From contig CAWDUJ010000011.1 of the NCBI GenBank assembly GCA_963805455.1, positions 3,998-67,997 of the forward strand: a DNA stretch of 64,000 nucleotides, given 5' to 3'. The position numbers and the translations under genes were made by a program. This document shows positions 1 to 8,671 of this stretch, one piece after another. The first letter of the stretch is position 1; every line of letters begins with the position of its first letter. The notes under the pieces were generated by a model. The model was given only the letters and a program-made list of their open reading frames with translations. It was not told the origin of the DNA and ran no database searches. This stretch comes from VRUE01 sp963805455. Lineage in GTDB: Bacteria; Actinomycetota; Thermoleophilia; Solirubrobacterales; 70-9.

Positions 1-1842
1 CGGCAGGACGGGCGGCGGCGCGGCCGGTGAGCTCGGCGAGACCAGGTGCAGGGGCGCCGATCCGGTGATTTCGGGGTCGACCGAGGTCACGGTCGCGGTG
101 ATCGTCGGCGTCCCGATCGTGCTCGACGCGGTCAGCTCGGCGCTGTAGCTGCCGTCTTCGTTGTCGGTCACCGGCCCGATCTGGAGATTGGGGTCGCTCG
201 AGCTGAACTCGACCACCTCGCCCGGGACCGGGACCTGGGCCCCGTCGGCCACGGTCGCGCGCGCCGTCGTCTTCGATTTCCCGTCGGCCGGCAGCTGCGA
301 GGGCGAGAGCGCAACGTGCGCCTGCGACGCCGGGCCGGGGCAGGGCGTGTTGCCGGGCCCGGAGTCGATCGAGTGCTGCTGCGTCCCTTCGAAGGGGCCG
401 AGCGAGCCGTTCCAGGTGCTGACCGTGCTCTGCACCGGGTAATCGCCGCAGCGGACGGCCGTCCGCAGCAGACCGGCGCCCGGGTAGAGGCGGAGCACGA
501 TCCTCGAGATCGGGAACTTCGGCAGGTTGGCGCTGATGATCAGCCCCCCGGATTCGGGATCGGTGATCAGCGTGAGGACGAGCTTGAGGTCGATCCCGAA
601 CCCCGACCCGAGCAGATAGAGGCGGTGGCCCCCGCCCGGCTGCAATCCCCCGAAGTAGACCGACCCGGTGACTTCAGCCGGCGCCTGGCGGGGGTGGGCC
701 CCGCCGCTCCGCGCCGCCGCCCTGAGCGGATTCGGCCCGCCGAGCGTTTCCGGAACGAGCGGGGTGCTGATCCGCACCGACCCGACCCTCGCTTCGGTCG
801 GGCACGACCCGGGGCCCTCGACCCCGATCGCGGCCTGTTCGGCGCTACAGCTCGGATAGTCGGCGGCCGCACCCGAGTCCAGTCGCAGCCCGCCGGAGAA
901 GTCGAGGTCGACCGACTTGGCCGGCGGCGGGGTCGGGAAGGCGGGCGACACTTCCTGGGGCACGGTGAGGTCGAGATCGAGGCCGGTTGTCGACCTCGTC
1001 TCCGAGCCGGTCGCAACGCTGAGCGCCGGATTGAAGGAGAGGAGGTTGCATCCGGTCGCGCCGGTCAGGGTCGAGCTCGCCGCCGTCGTCACCCCCGGGT
1101 CCTGGTAGGTCTCGAGGCGAAATCCGACCGGCATCGTCGGGCTGCAGGAGCCGGGATACCCGGTGAGCGGAGTCACCGGCGACCCCGACGCGGTCGGTTC
1201 GGTGTTGCAGCTGAAGTCCGGCAGCCCGGGGCAGCCTTCGGAGCCGAGCGGGAATCGGGCTTCGTCGTGGGCGGGGTCGGCCGGAATACCCCAGAGCTGC
1301 AGGGAGAGGCTCCTCAGCGGCGCGGCCACCGGCAGGTTCGGGATCGTCAGCCTGAGGCCGTCGTCTTCGCCGCTGCGGAACCCGAGCTGCATCGACTGGG
1401 TGAAGGCGAGGGTCGGGATCGTGAACGCGAGCCGGCCGTATTCGCCGCTTCCCGCCGCCACCGCGTAGATCGGCGCCGTCCCGTACAGAAAGGACGGATT
1501 GGCTTCCCTGCGGGCCCGGACCGTCGCCAGGCCGACCTGGGAGTCGGGCGAGCATTCCATCGTCGCCAGGTCTTCGAGCGAGCAGCGCGGGACCGAGTAC
1601 ATGTAGGCGCTGAGGCCGGCCGGCTCTTCGACGACGAGGCTCTTTGCCGTTTCGGGCGCCCCCGGGTTGGCCATCGCCGCGGAGATCATCAGGTTCGGGT
1701 GCCCGCCGGCCTGACTGGCGCTGGTGGTCGTCAGGACCGATTCGATCTGTCCGGCGGCGCCGGCGCTCGGGGCCGTCGCCCCGGCGATGCCGAGGCAGAG
1801 GATTCCGATCGTGAGCGCGTTTCGGAGCAGTCGAGCAAACAC
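1..1842 (-). CDS. Secreted surface protein with Ig-like C-terminal domain, 3' end outside window
   Basis: About 614 codons are visible; the frame stays open to the window edge, so the C-terminus is missing. The proposed start is GTG at 1842, because the next residues form a Sec signal peptide (basic FARLLRN, a hydrophobic run, then APSAGAAG). The mature part has paired cysteines and long Ser/Thr/Pro-rich stretches. Near the window edge a bacterial Ig-like segment is readable, with VTDNEDGSYSAELTA followed by TITATVTSV, which resembles invasin-type folds. I infer an exported, probably cell-surface protein. The specific function is unknown. A short inverted repeat (cccaaa/tttggg, 1849-1864) lies just upstream of the start. 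Confidence 0.7.
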   Translation of the reverse strand, partial: MFARLLRNALTIGILCLGIAGATAPSAGAAGQIESVLTTTSASQAGGHPNLMISAAMANPGAPETAKSLVVEEPAGLSAYMYSVPRCSLEDLATMECSPDSQVGLATVRARREANPSFLYGTAPIYAVAAGSGEYGRLAFTIPTLAFTQSMQLGFRSGEDDGLRLTIPNLPVAAPLRSLSLQLWGIPADPAHDEARFPLGSEGCPGLPDFSCNTEPTASGSPVTPLTGYPGSCSPTMPVGFRLETYQDPGVTTAASSTLTGATGCNLLSFNPALSVATGSETRSTTGLDLDLTVPQEVSPAFPTPPPAKSVDLDFSGGLRLDSGAAADYPSCSAEQAAIGVEGPGSCPTEARVGSVRISTPLVPETLGGPNPLRAAARSGGAHPRQAPAEVTGSVYFGGLQPGGGHRLYLLGSGFGIDLKLVLTLITDPESGGLIISANLPKFPISRIVLRLYPGAGLLRTAVRCGDYPVQSTVSTWNGSLGPFEGTQQHSIDSGPGNTPCPGPASQAHVALSPSQLPADGKSKTTARATVADGAQVPVPGEVVEFSSSDPNLQIGPVTDNEDGSYSAELTASSTIGTPTITATVTSVDPEITGSAPLHLVSPSSPAAPPPVLP

Positions 1843-1896
1843 ATCTATCCCAAACACCTTTGGGTGGGAATGGATGCTAGAGGGGGGTCGCGACTG

Positions 1897-2787
1897 CTAA
1901 AACGTGCGGTAGCCGGGCCCTGCCTGGGCCTCGGCGGCGCGCGACCAGGTCGGCGCGGTCTCATCGGCGGCGGCCAGCGCCTCGCGGCGGGCGCGCTTGG
2001 CGCTCGCCTTGATCTCCTCCTCGGCCGCCTCGCGAACCCGGGCCTCACGCTGCTCGGCCTGGATTCGGATCCGCTCGGACTCCGCCTCGAGCTGCTCCTC
2101 GGCGCGTTTGCGGGCCTGCTCGGTCGCTTTCCCTTCGACCTTCTCGACAAGTTTGCGGACCCGATCCTCGGACTCGCGGCGGATCTCCTCGGTGCCCTTC
2201 ATCACCCGCTCCTCGATCTCGGCCTCGAGCCTGACAATCGCCTCGTGGGCCTCCTCGGCCCTCGCCTCGGCGTCGGCGGCGCGCTGCTCGGCAGCGGCGA
2301 CGCGCCGGTCGGCATCGGCCTGATTCCCCTCGATCACCTCGCGGACCCGGTTCGAGGCCTCGCGTTCGGTTCGCTTGACGGCGGCGGCGACAGCCTCCTC
2401 GGAGTGGGTCTTGGCGGTGGCCAGTCGCTCGTCGGCGCTCTTCTTCGCGGCTTCGAAGGCCTTCTCGGCGCGGTCGCGGGCGTCCTCTGCGCGCGTGGCG
2501 CGAGCCTCCGCCTCCCGCCGACTCGCGCGTTCTGCGGCGATACGACCGCGTCCCTCCTCCCCGAGCTTCGCCAAAGTCTCTTTCGCGCGCCGCCTCAGCT
2601 CGGCGCTCTCCTTCTCGACGCGGGCCCCGCTCGCGGCGAGCTCCTTCTCGCTGTCGGCGACCCGCTCCTCGCTCGCCTTAACCAGGTTGAGGGCCTGCTC
2701 GGCTATCCCGCGAATCTCGGCGGTCGTCTTCTCGACCGCATCCAATTTCACCGCCGGCTCACTCATTTTCGCGGGTTTCACGTCCAC
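1897..2787 (-). CDS. Alanine/glutamate-rich coiled-coil protein
   Basis: 296 residues, almost entirely a charged, Ala/Glu/Arg-rich heptad pattern (for example AEQRAADAEARAEEAHEA) with no membrane segment and no recognisable enzyme motif. This predicts a long cytoplasmic coiled coil, comparable in composition to DivIVA-like or cytoskeletal proteins, but I cannot assign it to a family. Two starts are possible. GTG at 2787 has a TAGGTT hexamer 6 nt upstream, as many leaderless genes in this window do. An ATG lies 7 codons inside at 2766. I favour 2787. The gene is divergent from the secreted propeller gene at 2891 and follows no operon partner. Confidence 0.72.
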   Translation of the reverse strand: MDVKPAKMSEPAVKLDAVEKTTAEIRGIAEQALNLVKASEERVADSEKELAASGARVEKESAELRRRAKETLAKLGEEGRGRIAAERASRREAEARATRAEDARDRAEKAFEAAKKSADERLATAKTHSEEAVAAAVKRTEREASNRVREVIEGNQADADRRVAAAEQRAADAEARAEEAHEAIVRLEAEIEERVMKGTEEIRRESEDRVRKLVEKVEGKATEQARKRAEEQLEAESERIRIQAEQREARVREAAEEEIKASAKRARREALAAADETAPTWSRAAEAQAGPGYRTF

Positions 2788-2793
2788 CGACGC

Positions 2794-2799
2794 AACCTA
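2794..2799 (-). promoter_or_regulatory. Putative -10 element (TAGGTT) of coiled-coil gene
   Basis: TAGGTT on the minus strand ends 6 nt before the GTG start at 2787, with no Shine-Dalgarno between. It belongs to the recurring TANNNT pattern suggesting leaderless mRNA. Confidence 0.4.
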
Positions 2800-2876
2800 C
2801 TACGGGCCTCGGCGCGCGATCTACCGTCCCGACCGTTAAAACGTCCGCAAATTGCGGGGACTTTCGGGGCCGCTGT

Positions 2877-2882
2877 TACGAT
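2877..2882 (+). promoter_or_regulatory. Putative -10 element (TACGAT) of secreted propeller gene
   Basis: TACGAT lies 8 nt before the ATG at 2891, and there is no Shine-Dalgarno in the gap. This is consistent with leaderless transcription. Confidence 0.45.
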
Positions 2883-2890
2883 CGCCGGCG

Positions 2891-4480
2891 ATGAAGGCGA
2901 CGAGACGCTCAGCGTTGATCGTCGTGGCGTTGGGGCTTCTCGTGTTTGCGTCTCCCGCCGCGGCGGACCGGGTCTATTTCTCCAACGGCTCCGGCATTTT
3001 CTACGCGGACCTCGAGACCGGCGCCGGCGCCAAACTCGAAGTCTCCGGGACCTCGGCAACCGAAGTCCGGGGAATCGCGATCGACCCTGCCGCCGGGAGG
3101 ATCTACTGGTCGGCCGGATCGGGAGGCAGCTCGCGGATCGGGTTCTCCAACCTCGACGGGAGCAGTGGCCAGACACTCGCGACCACCGGCGCGCCGATCA
3201 GCTGGCCGGTTGCCGTCTCGCTCGATGCAACGTCCGGACGGGTCTATTGGGGCAACTACCAGGGCCCCGGCGGGCGGCTTGCCTATGCGAAAACCGACGG
3301 GAGCGGCGGCGGTGAAATCAGCACGACCGGGGTGACCGCCGGGAACGTACTCGGGATCGCGCTCGACCCCTCCGCCAAACGGCTCTACTGGACGACCGAG
3401 AACAACACCCTTCCGTCCTACGCGAATCTCGACAACAGCGGGGCCACCGAACTCAACGCCACCGGGGCGACGGTCGGGGGACGCTTCTACAAGGGCGCGG
3501 CGATCGACCCGGTAAGCCGACGCTTCTTCTGGACCAGCTACAAAAGCGCGTCTCCCTATGACCCGGTCGTCTCATCCGCAGCGCTTGACGAATCCGGCGG
3601 GTCCGACCTCGCGACGCCTGGGGCGCCGGAAGAATTCGCCGAAGGGGTGGCGATCGACCCAACCGCGCGCCGCATCTACTGGGCCAATATCGGAGTTCTC
3701 CTCGGTGGCGGCATCTATTACGCCGCGCTCGACGGCAGCGGCGCCCACAAGCTCAACATCTCGGGCATCCCCGTCGCCGGCGCCAACTACCCCACTCTGC
3801 TGAAAGCGCCGCTCGGGACCGGGGCGCCGAGCCTGACCGCGCAGATCGCGCTGCGACCGCGGTTCCTGACCTGCGACGAAGGCGCCTGGGCCGGGAACCT
3901 GCCGCAGGCGCAGGTTTATCGGACGCCGCGCAGCTTCAGCTACCAGTGGCTTAAGGACGGCCAGCCGGTTGCGGGCGCGACCAAATCGAACATCGGCGTC
4001 GAAGGAAGCCCCGGCGGCGACTACGCCTGCCAGGTGACCGCGACCAACGCCGGCGGCTCGACCTTGCAGACGAGCGCCGCGCAGTTCGTCTGCTGCCCGA
4101 TCGGGCCGAAGGCGACGGCGGCCCGCGTGGCCCCGGTCAAGGCCGGCAAGGCGCAGCTGAAGCTGACCTGCCCGGATGGCGTCGACCCCTGCGCCGGCCG
4201 GCTCCACCTCGAATCGAAACGGCCGCCGCGCAGGGCCCGATCGTCGGCCCGCAGGAAGCCGAAGCTCCCGAACCTCCCCGTCACCTACGGCGAAAAGTCG
4301 TTCTCGGTCCCCGCCGGGTCAACCAAGACCGTCAAGGTCAAGCTCAACAAACGCGCGAAGTCGCGCCTGCGCAACGCCAGGCGCCACCGCCTGAAGGCGG
4401 TCCTGGGCGGCACCGGCGTCGACCCGCGAACGATCCTGCTCAAGGAAGCGAAGAAGAAGCCGAGGAAACCGCGCCGCTAG
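2891..4480 (+). CDS. Secreted YWTD/NHL-like beta-propeller protein with Ig-like domain
   Basis: 529 residues. ATG at 2891 is chosen because it begins a signal peptide (MKATRRSALIVVALG, cleavage near SPAAA) directly behind a TACGAT box. Residues ~30-300 hold repeats of the form IAIDPAAGRIYWS / IALDPSAKRLYWT, typical of six-bladed YWTD (LDL-receptor class B) propellers. An Ig-like segment follows (SYQWLKDGQPVAGAT ... DYACQVTATNAGG). The last ~120 residues are very basic, with a Cys pair (LTCPDGVDPCAG) and a terminal KKKPRKPRR. I infer an exported, possibly wall-attached, ligand-binding protein. The stop codon overlaps that of the convergent acyl-CoA synthetase in a CTAG. Confidence 0.8.
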   Translation: MKATRRSALIVVALGLLVFASPAAADRVYFSNGSGIFYADLETGAGAKLEVSGTSATEVRGIAIDPAAGRIYWSAGSGGSSRIGFSNLDGSSGQTLATTGAPISWPVAVSLDATSGRVYWGNYQGPGGRLAYAKTDGSGGGEISTTGVTAGNVLGIALDPSAKRLYWTTENNTLPSYANLDNSGATELNATGATVGGRFYKGAAIDPVSRRFFWTSYKSASPYDPVVSSAALDESGGSDLATPGAPEEFAEGVAIDPTARRIYWANIGVLLGGGIYYAALDGSGAHKLNISGIPVAGANYPTLLKAPLGTGAPSLTAQIALRPRFLTCDEGAWAGNLPQAQVYRTPRSFSYQWLKDGQPVAGATKSNIGVEGSPGGDYACQVTATNAGGSTLQTSAAQFVCCPIGPKATAARVAPVKAGKAQLKLTCPDGVDPCAGRLHLESKRPPRRARSSARRKPKLPNLPVTYGEKSFSVPAGSTKTVKVKLNKRAKSRLRNARRHRLKAVLGGTGVDPRTILLKEAKKKPRKPRR

Positions 4481-6126
4481 CCCGACTGCTGCGGCTCGCG
4501 GTCGTGGAGCTCGCGCTTGAGGACCTTGCCGGTCGCGTTGCGCGGCAGCTCGTCGAGGAACTCGAACTCGCGGGGCGCCTTGTAGGCGGCGAGGTGCGCC
4601 TTGACGTGGCCCTTGAGGTCGTCGTCTGAGATTTCGGTTCCCTCGACGAGGACGACGAAGGCCTTCAGCCGCTGTCCGAACTCCTCGTCTTCGACGCCGA
4701 TGACGGCGACCTCGACGACGCTCTCGTGGTCGGCGAGCAGGTCCTCGACCTCGCGCGGGAAGACGTTCTCGCCGCCGGAGACGATCATCTCGTCGTCGCG
4801 ACCGTCGACGAAGAGGCGGCCCTCGCTGTCGAAGTGGCCGACGTCGCCGCTGCTGAGAAGGCCGTCGATCGTTTCCTTGCCACCGCCGCCGGTGTAGCCC
4901 TCGAACGACATCTCGCTGCCGACGAAGATCCTGCCGACGTCGCCGCGCGGGACCTCCCTGCCGTCCTCGTCGAAGAGCTTGACCACGGTGCCGCGCGGGG
5001 GCCGGCCGGCGGTCCCGGGCGCGGCCCGCAGGTCCTCGGGCGTCGCGACCGTCGCCATCGCGACCTCGGTCGAGCCGTAGAGGTTGTAGATGCTGTCCCC
5101 GTAGCGGTCCATCCACTCGAGAGCCAGATCGCCGGGCAGCGCCGAGCCCGACATCGCGGTGATCCGCAGCGAGGAGAGGTCATAGGAGCGAAGCGTCTCC
5201 TCCGGCAGCTGCAGGATCCGCTGGATCATCACCGGGACGACGGCGAGGACCTGGGCGCCGTGCTCCTGGACCGCCTGCAGCGTCCCCTCGGGGTCGAACC
5301 GCCGCCGAAGGACGAGGGTCGAACAGGTCGGCAGGCCGATCGCGAAGTGGAAGAAGCCCCAGGAGTGAAAGAGCGGCGCCGCGACCATCATCGTCTCACG
5401 GCTGCGGTAGGGAATCTTGTCGATCATCGCGGCGACGGTGTGGAGGCCGTCCGGATTGCTGCGCTGGGCGCCCTTAGGGGTCCCGGTCGTCCCCGAGGTG
5501 AGGATCACGAAGCGGGGATGGTCGGGCGGCGGCTTCAGGTTGGCGTCGTCGTTGGCGGCGATCAGGGTGTCGAGCGTCGGCTCATCGGCCTCGCCGTCGG
5601 CCCAGGCGATGACGCGGTCGATGGCCGGGTCGACCCCCTCGAGCAGGCCGGTGAACTCCTCGTCGTAGACGAGCACCTTCGGTTCCTCGCGGCGGGTCAC
5701 CTCGACGAGCTGCGGGCCGGCGAACATCGTGTTCAGGTAGAGCGCGCTGGCGCCGATCTTGGCGCAGGCGGCGGTGATCTCGATGAAGCCGCGGTGGTTG
5801 CGGCACATCACCCCGACCCCGTCGCCGTACCCGAGCCCCATCCGCTGGAGGGCGTGGGCAAGGGCGTTGCTGCGGCGGTGGAGCTGGTCGAAGGTGAGCG
5901 ACCCGCGCTCGTCGATGATCGCCGTCTCGTGCGGGTAGTGGATCGCGGCGATCGCGATGCCGGTCGCCGGCGAGGGCCCCCAGCGCACGAACGTGGCGCC
6001 GATCTTGGCGGCGACGTCGGGGCGCATCAGGCCGACGATGTCCGCTTGGTGAGCGACCTTCGCGACGAACGCTTTGTCGGCGACCGTCTTGCGGACGCTC
6101 GACCCTATGGAGCGGAGGGTTCCCAT
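4477..6126 (-). CDS. Acyl-CoA synthetase / AMP-dependent ligase (FadD-like)
   Basis: 549 residues of the ANL adenylate-forming superfamily, which activates a carboxylic (probably fatty) acid to acyl-AMP and then acyl-CoA. Visible motifs are the P-loop TSGTTGTPKGAQ, the A5 motif NLYGSTEVAMAT, the hinge VDGRDDEMIVSGGENVFP with the downstream catalytic aspartate region, and the A10 lysine in RNATGKVLKREL. The N-terminal ~50 residues (MGTLRSIGSS) precede the usual ATAIIDE-type start of the adenylation domain. ATG at 6126 begins 14 nt after the stop of the PHP-IspF gene, so the two are probably co-transcribed. The exact chain-length specificity cannot be read from sequence. Confidence 0.88.
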   Translation of the reverse strand: MGTLRSIGSSVRKTVADKAFVAKVAHQADIVGLMRPDVAAKIGATFVRWGPSPATGIAIAAIHYPHETAIIDERGSLTFDQLHRRSNALAHALQRMGLGYGDGVGVMCRNHRGFIEITAACAKIGASALYLNTMFAGPQLVEVTRREEPKVLVYDEEFTGLLEGVDPAIDRVIAWADGEADEPTLDTLIAANDDANLKPPPDHPRFVILTSGTTGTPKGAQRSNPDGLHTVAAMIDKIPYRSRETMMVAAPLFHSWGFFHFAIGLPTCSTLVLRRRFDPEGTLQAVQEHGAQVLAVVPVMIQRILQLPEETLRSYDLSSLRITAMSGSALPGDLALEWMDRYGDSIYNLYGSTEVAMATVATPEDLRAAPGTAGRPPRGTVVKLFDEDGREVPRGDVGRIFVGSEMSFEGYTGGGGKETIDGLLSSGDVGHFDSEGRLFVDGRDDEMIVSGGENVFPREVEDLLADHESVVEVAVIGVEDEEFGQRLKAFVVLVEGTEISDDDLKGHVKAHLAAYKAPREFEFLDELPRNATGKVLKRELHDREPQQSG

Positions 6127-6140
6127 CCCGATCGCGAAGA

Positions 6141-7427
6141 CTATTCGCTCTCCACCGAAGCGACCGCTATGCAGGCGATTCCCTCGCCGCGGCCGATCCA
6201 GCCCATCCCCTCGTTGGTCGTCGCCTTGACGCTGACCCGGGCGGAGGTGGCCTCGGCGAGAACCCGCTCCATCTCCGACCGCAGCGGGCCGAGGCGCGGC
6301 TCCTCGCAGACGACGGTCGCGTCGATGTTCTCGATCCGGCCGCTCATCATCCCGACGACCGTCCGCAGCAGGTCGATCGAGTCTGCGTCGCGCCAGCGAT
6401 CGTCGTCGTCGGGGAACAGGGTGCCGATGTCGCCGAGGCCGCCGGCCCCGAGCAGGGCGTCGATCACCGCGTGGGTGAGGACGTCGGCGTCGGAGTGGCC
6501 CTCGAGCCCGAGCCCGTGCTCGACCTCGACCTCGACCCCCCCGAGGATGAGCGGGCGGCTCGCGCCGAAGCGATGGCTGTCGTAGCCGATCCCGACCCTG
6601 CTCATCCGATCCGACTCCAGTCGCCGCTCGCGGTGCTCGAAGACGCAGATCTCCCCCACCCCGAGGCCGTCGAGGAACTCGATCGCCTTCTCGTACTCGA
6701 ACCCGACCTGCTCCGGCAGATGGGCGTCGGAGGAGAGGGCGAAGGGGGCGCCGGCCTCGATGCACATCTCGGCGAAGGCGGGCGACGGGTAGAGCTCGCC
6801 GACTGGCTTGCGCAGGCCGGCGGTCGAGAGCTCGACCGCGACACCGCTCTCGGCGATCGCCTCGACGGCGGGCTCGTAGTAGGTGCGGGGGTCGCGATCG
6901 GGCAGCGGCCGTCCCCTGCCCCAGACCTTGACCAGGTCGGGATGGGCGAGGATGTCGAACAGGCCCGAGCGGGCGGCCTCGGCGAGCGCCTCGAAGTAGC
7001 GGGCCCAGACCCTGTCGGGGTCGCCGCTGCGCTCCCAGATGTCGAATCCCTCGTGGTCGACCGCGTCGTCGCCGATGAAGTGGACCGAGCCGACGACGTA
7101 GTCGAAGCCGCGCGCCTCGATCAGGTTCGCGGTCCGGTCCTCGGCGCCGGGGACGAAGTCCATCTCGATCCCGAGCCGCAGCTCGGTGCCGCGGACGAAC
7201 TCGCAGTAGGCGTCGATGTCGTCTACGGCCTGTTGGCGCCAGAACGGATGGTCCCAGAGCTCGAGCGACTGGGTGAAGCGGTGGACGTGCTCGGAGACGC
7301 CGAGCTCGGCGATTCCCGCCGCGTCCGCGGCCTCGAGGTAGCGGTCGACGTTCTCGGCGGTGAAGTAGCGTTCCGCCGTCGTCCCGTCCTCGTCCGGCCG
7401 GAGGTGCAGGTGGTAGTCGGTCAGCAC
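6141..7427 (-). CDS. ispF: PHP-family histidinol-phosphatase-like domain fused to IspF (MECDP synthase)
   Basis: A single open frame of 428 residues. Residues 1-272 are a PHP domain with metal motifs DYHLH, GVSEHVH, GIEMDF, GSVHF, LAHPD and SSDAH, closest in style to HisK-type histidinol-phosphate phosphatases. Residues 275-428 are a full-length IspF. It has GIGYDSHRF (zinc-binding Asp/His), GLEGHSDADVLTHAVIDALLG, FPDDDDRW and NEGMGWIGRGEG, and would make 2-C-methyl-erythritol 2,4-cyclodiphosphate in the MEP pathway. The start is GTG at 7427. An internal ATG at 6605, with GGAG upstream, could also give free IspF. No stop separates the two domains. ispD lies ~1.2 kb away on the same strand. 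Confidence 0.88.
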   Translation of the reverse strand: MLTDYHLHLRPDEDGTTAERYFTAENVDRYLEAADAAGIAELGVSEHVHRFTQSLELWDHPFWRQQAVDDIDAYCEFVRGTELRLGIEMDFVPGAEDRTANLIEARGFDYVVGSVHFIGDDAVDHEGFDIWERSGDPDRVWARYFEALAEAARSGLFDILAHPDLVKVWGRGRPLPDRDPRTYYEPAVEAIAESGVAVELSTAGLRKPVGELYPSPAFAEMCIEAGAPFALSSDAHLPEQVGFEYEKAIEFLDGLGVGEICVFEHRERRLESDRMSRVGIGYDSHRFGASRPLILGGVEVEVEHGLGLEGHSDADVLTHAVIDALLGAGGLGDIGTLFPDDDDRWRDADSIDLLRTVVGMMSGRIENIDATVVCEEPRLGPLRSEMERVLAEATSARVSVKATTNEGMGWIGRGEGIACIAVASVESE

Positions 7428-7457
7428 GCACTGAGACTAGGTGACGCCGAGCGGGGA

Positions 7458-7463
7458 TACCCT
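7458..7463 (+). promoter_or_regulatory. Putative -10 element (TACCCT) of DUF389 gene
   Basis: TACCCT lies 7 nt before the ATG at 7471, inside the 43-bp gap between divergent genes. Confidence 0.35.
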
Positions 7464-7470
7464 GACGAGC

Positions 7471-8514
7471 ATGGTCCACCTCCGGATCGTCGTCTCGGCG
7501 GAGCTCTCAGGCAGGGTCGTCGACCTGCTCGAGGCGGCGGGCTCGACCTGCAACCTGATCGTCCTCGAGGGCGCGGCACGCAAGCCGCACGGCGACGTGA
7601 TCCTCTGCGACGTCGCCCGCGAGGAAACCAGCGTGATCATCGAAGACCTGAAGGAAATCGGGGTCGCCCGGAACGGCTCGATCTCGCTCGAGGAGATCGA
7701 TTCCCAAATCTCGGAGGCGGCGCGCCGCGCCGAAAAGGCCACCGAGGGCATCCCCTCCGACGCCGTCGTCTGGGAGGAGGTCGAGGCGAGGACCTCGGAG
7801 GATGTCGAGCTCTCGGGGACCTTCCTGGCCTTCATGGTGCTCGCCTGCCTGATCGCATCGGTCGGGATCTTGGAGGACTCGCCGATCCTGATCGTCGGCG
7901 CGATGATCGTCGGCCCCGAGTTCGGCCCGCTCGCAGGCCTCTGCGTGGCGGCAGTCGAGCGCCGCTGGGACCTCGCAAGGCGCTCGCTGAGGGCGTTGGC
8001 GATCGGGTTCCCGCTCGCGATAACCGGCGCGTTTCTCTTCACGCTGTTCTGCAGGGCGATCGGGATAGTCGACTCCGACTTCGCCAGCAACAACGCCTCG
8101 CTGGTCGAGTTCATCGTCAAGCCGAACGAGTTCTCGGTCTTCGTCGCCTGCTTCGCCGGCGCCGCCGGAATGCTCTCTCTGACCTCGAGCAAGTCGGGGG
8201 CGCTGATCGGTGTGCTGGTGTCGGTGACGACGATCCCCGCCGCCGCCAACATCGGACTCGCCGCAGCGCTCGCGAACTGGGCCGACTGGCGCGGCGCGAT
8301 CGCCCAGCTAAGCATCAACCTCTCGGCGATAGTGATCGCGGGGGTCACCACCCTGATCCTGGAGCGACGCGTCTACGAGCGGCGAAGGCAACGCCACCTG
8401 CGGGACGGGACCAGGGTGCGGGCGGGCCTCTCGGAGAGCGACCTGCGCAGCCGGCACGAGCGGCGCCAGGAGCGCCACCAGGAGCGCGAACTGGAGCGGA
8501 CGAAGGATGCCTAG
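7471..8514 (+). CDS. DUF389 family membrane protein
   Basis: 347 residues. The N-terminal ~110 residues form a soluble domain (VHLRIVVSAELSGRVVDLLE). It is followed by the DUF389 membrane core, with about six hydrophobic segments and the family hallmark region SPILIVGAMIVGPEFGPLAG, then SLTSSKSGALIGVLVSVTTIPAAANIG. The C-terminus is a charged Arg/Glu-rich helix. DUF389 proteins are integral inner-membrane proteins of unknown biochemical role. ATG at 7471 is chosen over upstream alternatives because it sits 7 nt after a TACCCT box and matches the family N-terminus. The gene is oriented against its neighbours and separates ispD from the PHP-IspF gene. Its stop overlaps the start of a 54-codon membrane ORF. 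Confidence 0.85.
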   Translation: MVHLRIVVSAELSGRVVDLLEAAGSTCNLIVLEGAARKPHGDVILCDVAREETSVIIEDLKEIGVARNGSISLEEIDSQISEAARRAEKATEGIPSDAVVWEEVEARTSEDVELSGTFLAFMVLACLIASVGILEDSPILIVGAMIVGPEFGPLAGLCVAAVERRWDLARRSLRALAIGFPLAITGAFLFTLFCRAIGIVDSDFASNNASLVEFIVKPNEFSVFVACFAGAAGMLSLTSSKSGALIGVLVSVTTIPAAANIGLAAALANWADWRGAIAQLSINLSAIVIAGVTTLILERRVYERRRQRHLRDGTRVRAGLSESDLRSRHERRQERHQERELERTKDA

Positions 8515-8671
8515 GGCGAAAGGGGCCGCCGCCCAGCTGTCGATCCTCGCCGCCGCGTTCGTGCTGGGCACCGCACTCGCCGCCCTGCTCGGCGCGGTCA
8601 GCTTCGGCGTCGCCCTCGGCGTCGGCCAGCTCTTCTTCGCCGCCGCTCTGGTCTGGCTATTGCTGAGCTGA
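8507..8671 (+). CDS. Small two-helix membrane protein, coupled to DUF389 gene
   Basis: A 54-codon frame beginning ATG-CCT-AGG inside the stop region of the DUF389 gene (8-nt overlap, AAGGATG context), which is typical of translational coupling. The peptide begins MPRAKGAAAQLSILAAAF and contains two hydrophobic segments separated by a short loop, ending WLLLS. Its length, coupling and hydrophobic pattern resemble small subunits or assembly partners, for example the AtpI/YnaK-type size class, but I recognise no family. Its 3' end overlaps the convergent ispD by 15 bp. It could be a chance frame, but the hydrophobic periodicity argues against that. Confidence 0.5.
   Translation: MPRAKGAAAQLSILAAAFVLGTALAALLGAVSFGVALGVGQLFFAAALVWLLLS

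Noticed and set aside
46..3315. A 1089-codon plus-strand open frame covering the first 3.3 kb
   Set aside because: Its product is Arg/Gly/Pro-rich without domains. It is antisense to a secreted protein with a good signal peptide and to a coiled-coil gene, and it runs into the propeller gene. It is an open frame caused by GC-rich third-position bias.
4477..7479. A single 1000-codon frame joining the acyl-CoA synthetase to upstream sequence
   Set aside because: The first ~450 codons are an Arg-rich shadow of the PHP-IspF gene in another frame; the synthetase starts at 6126.
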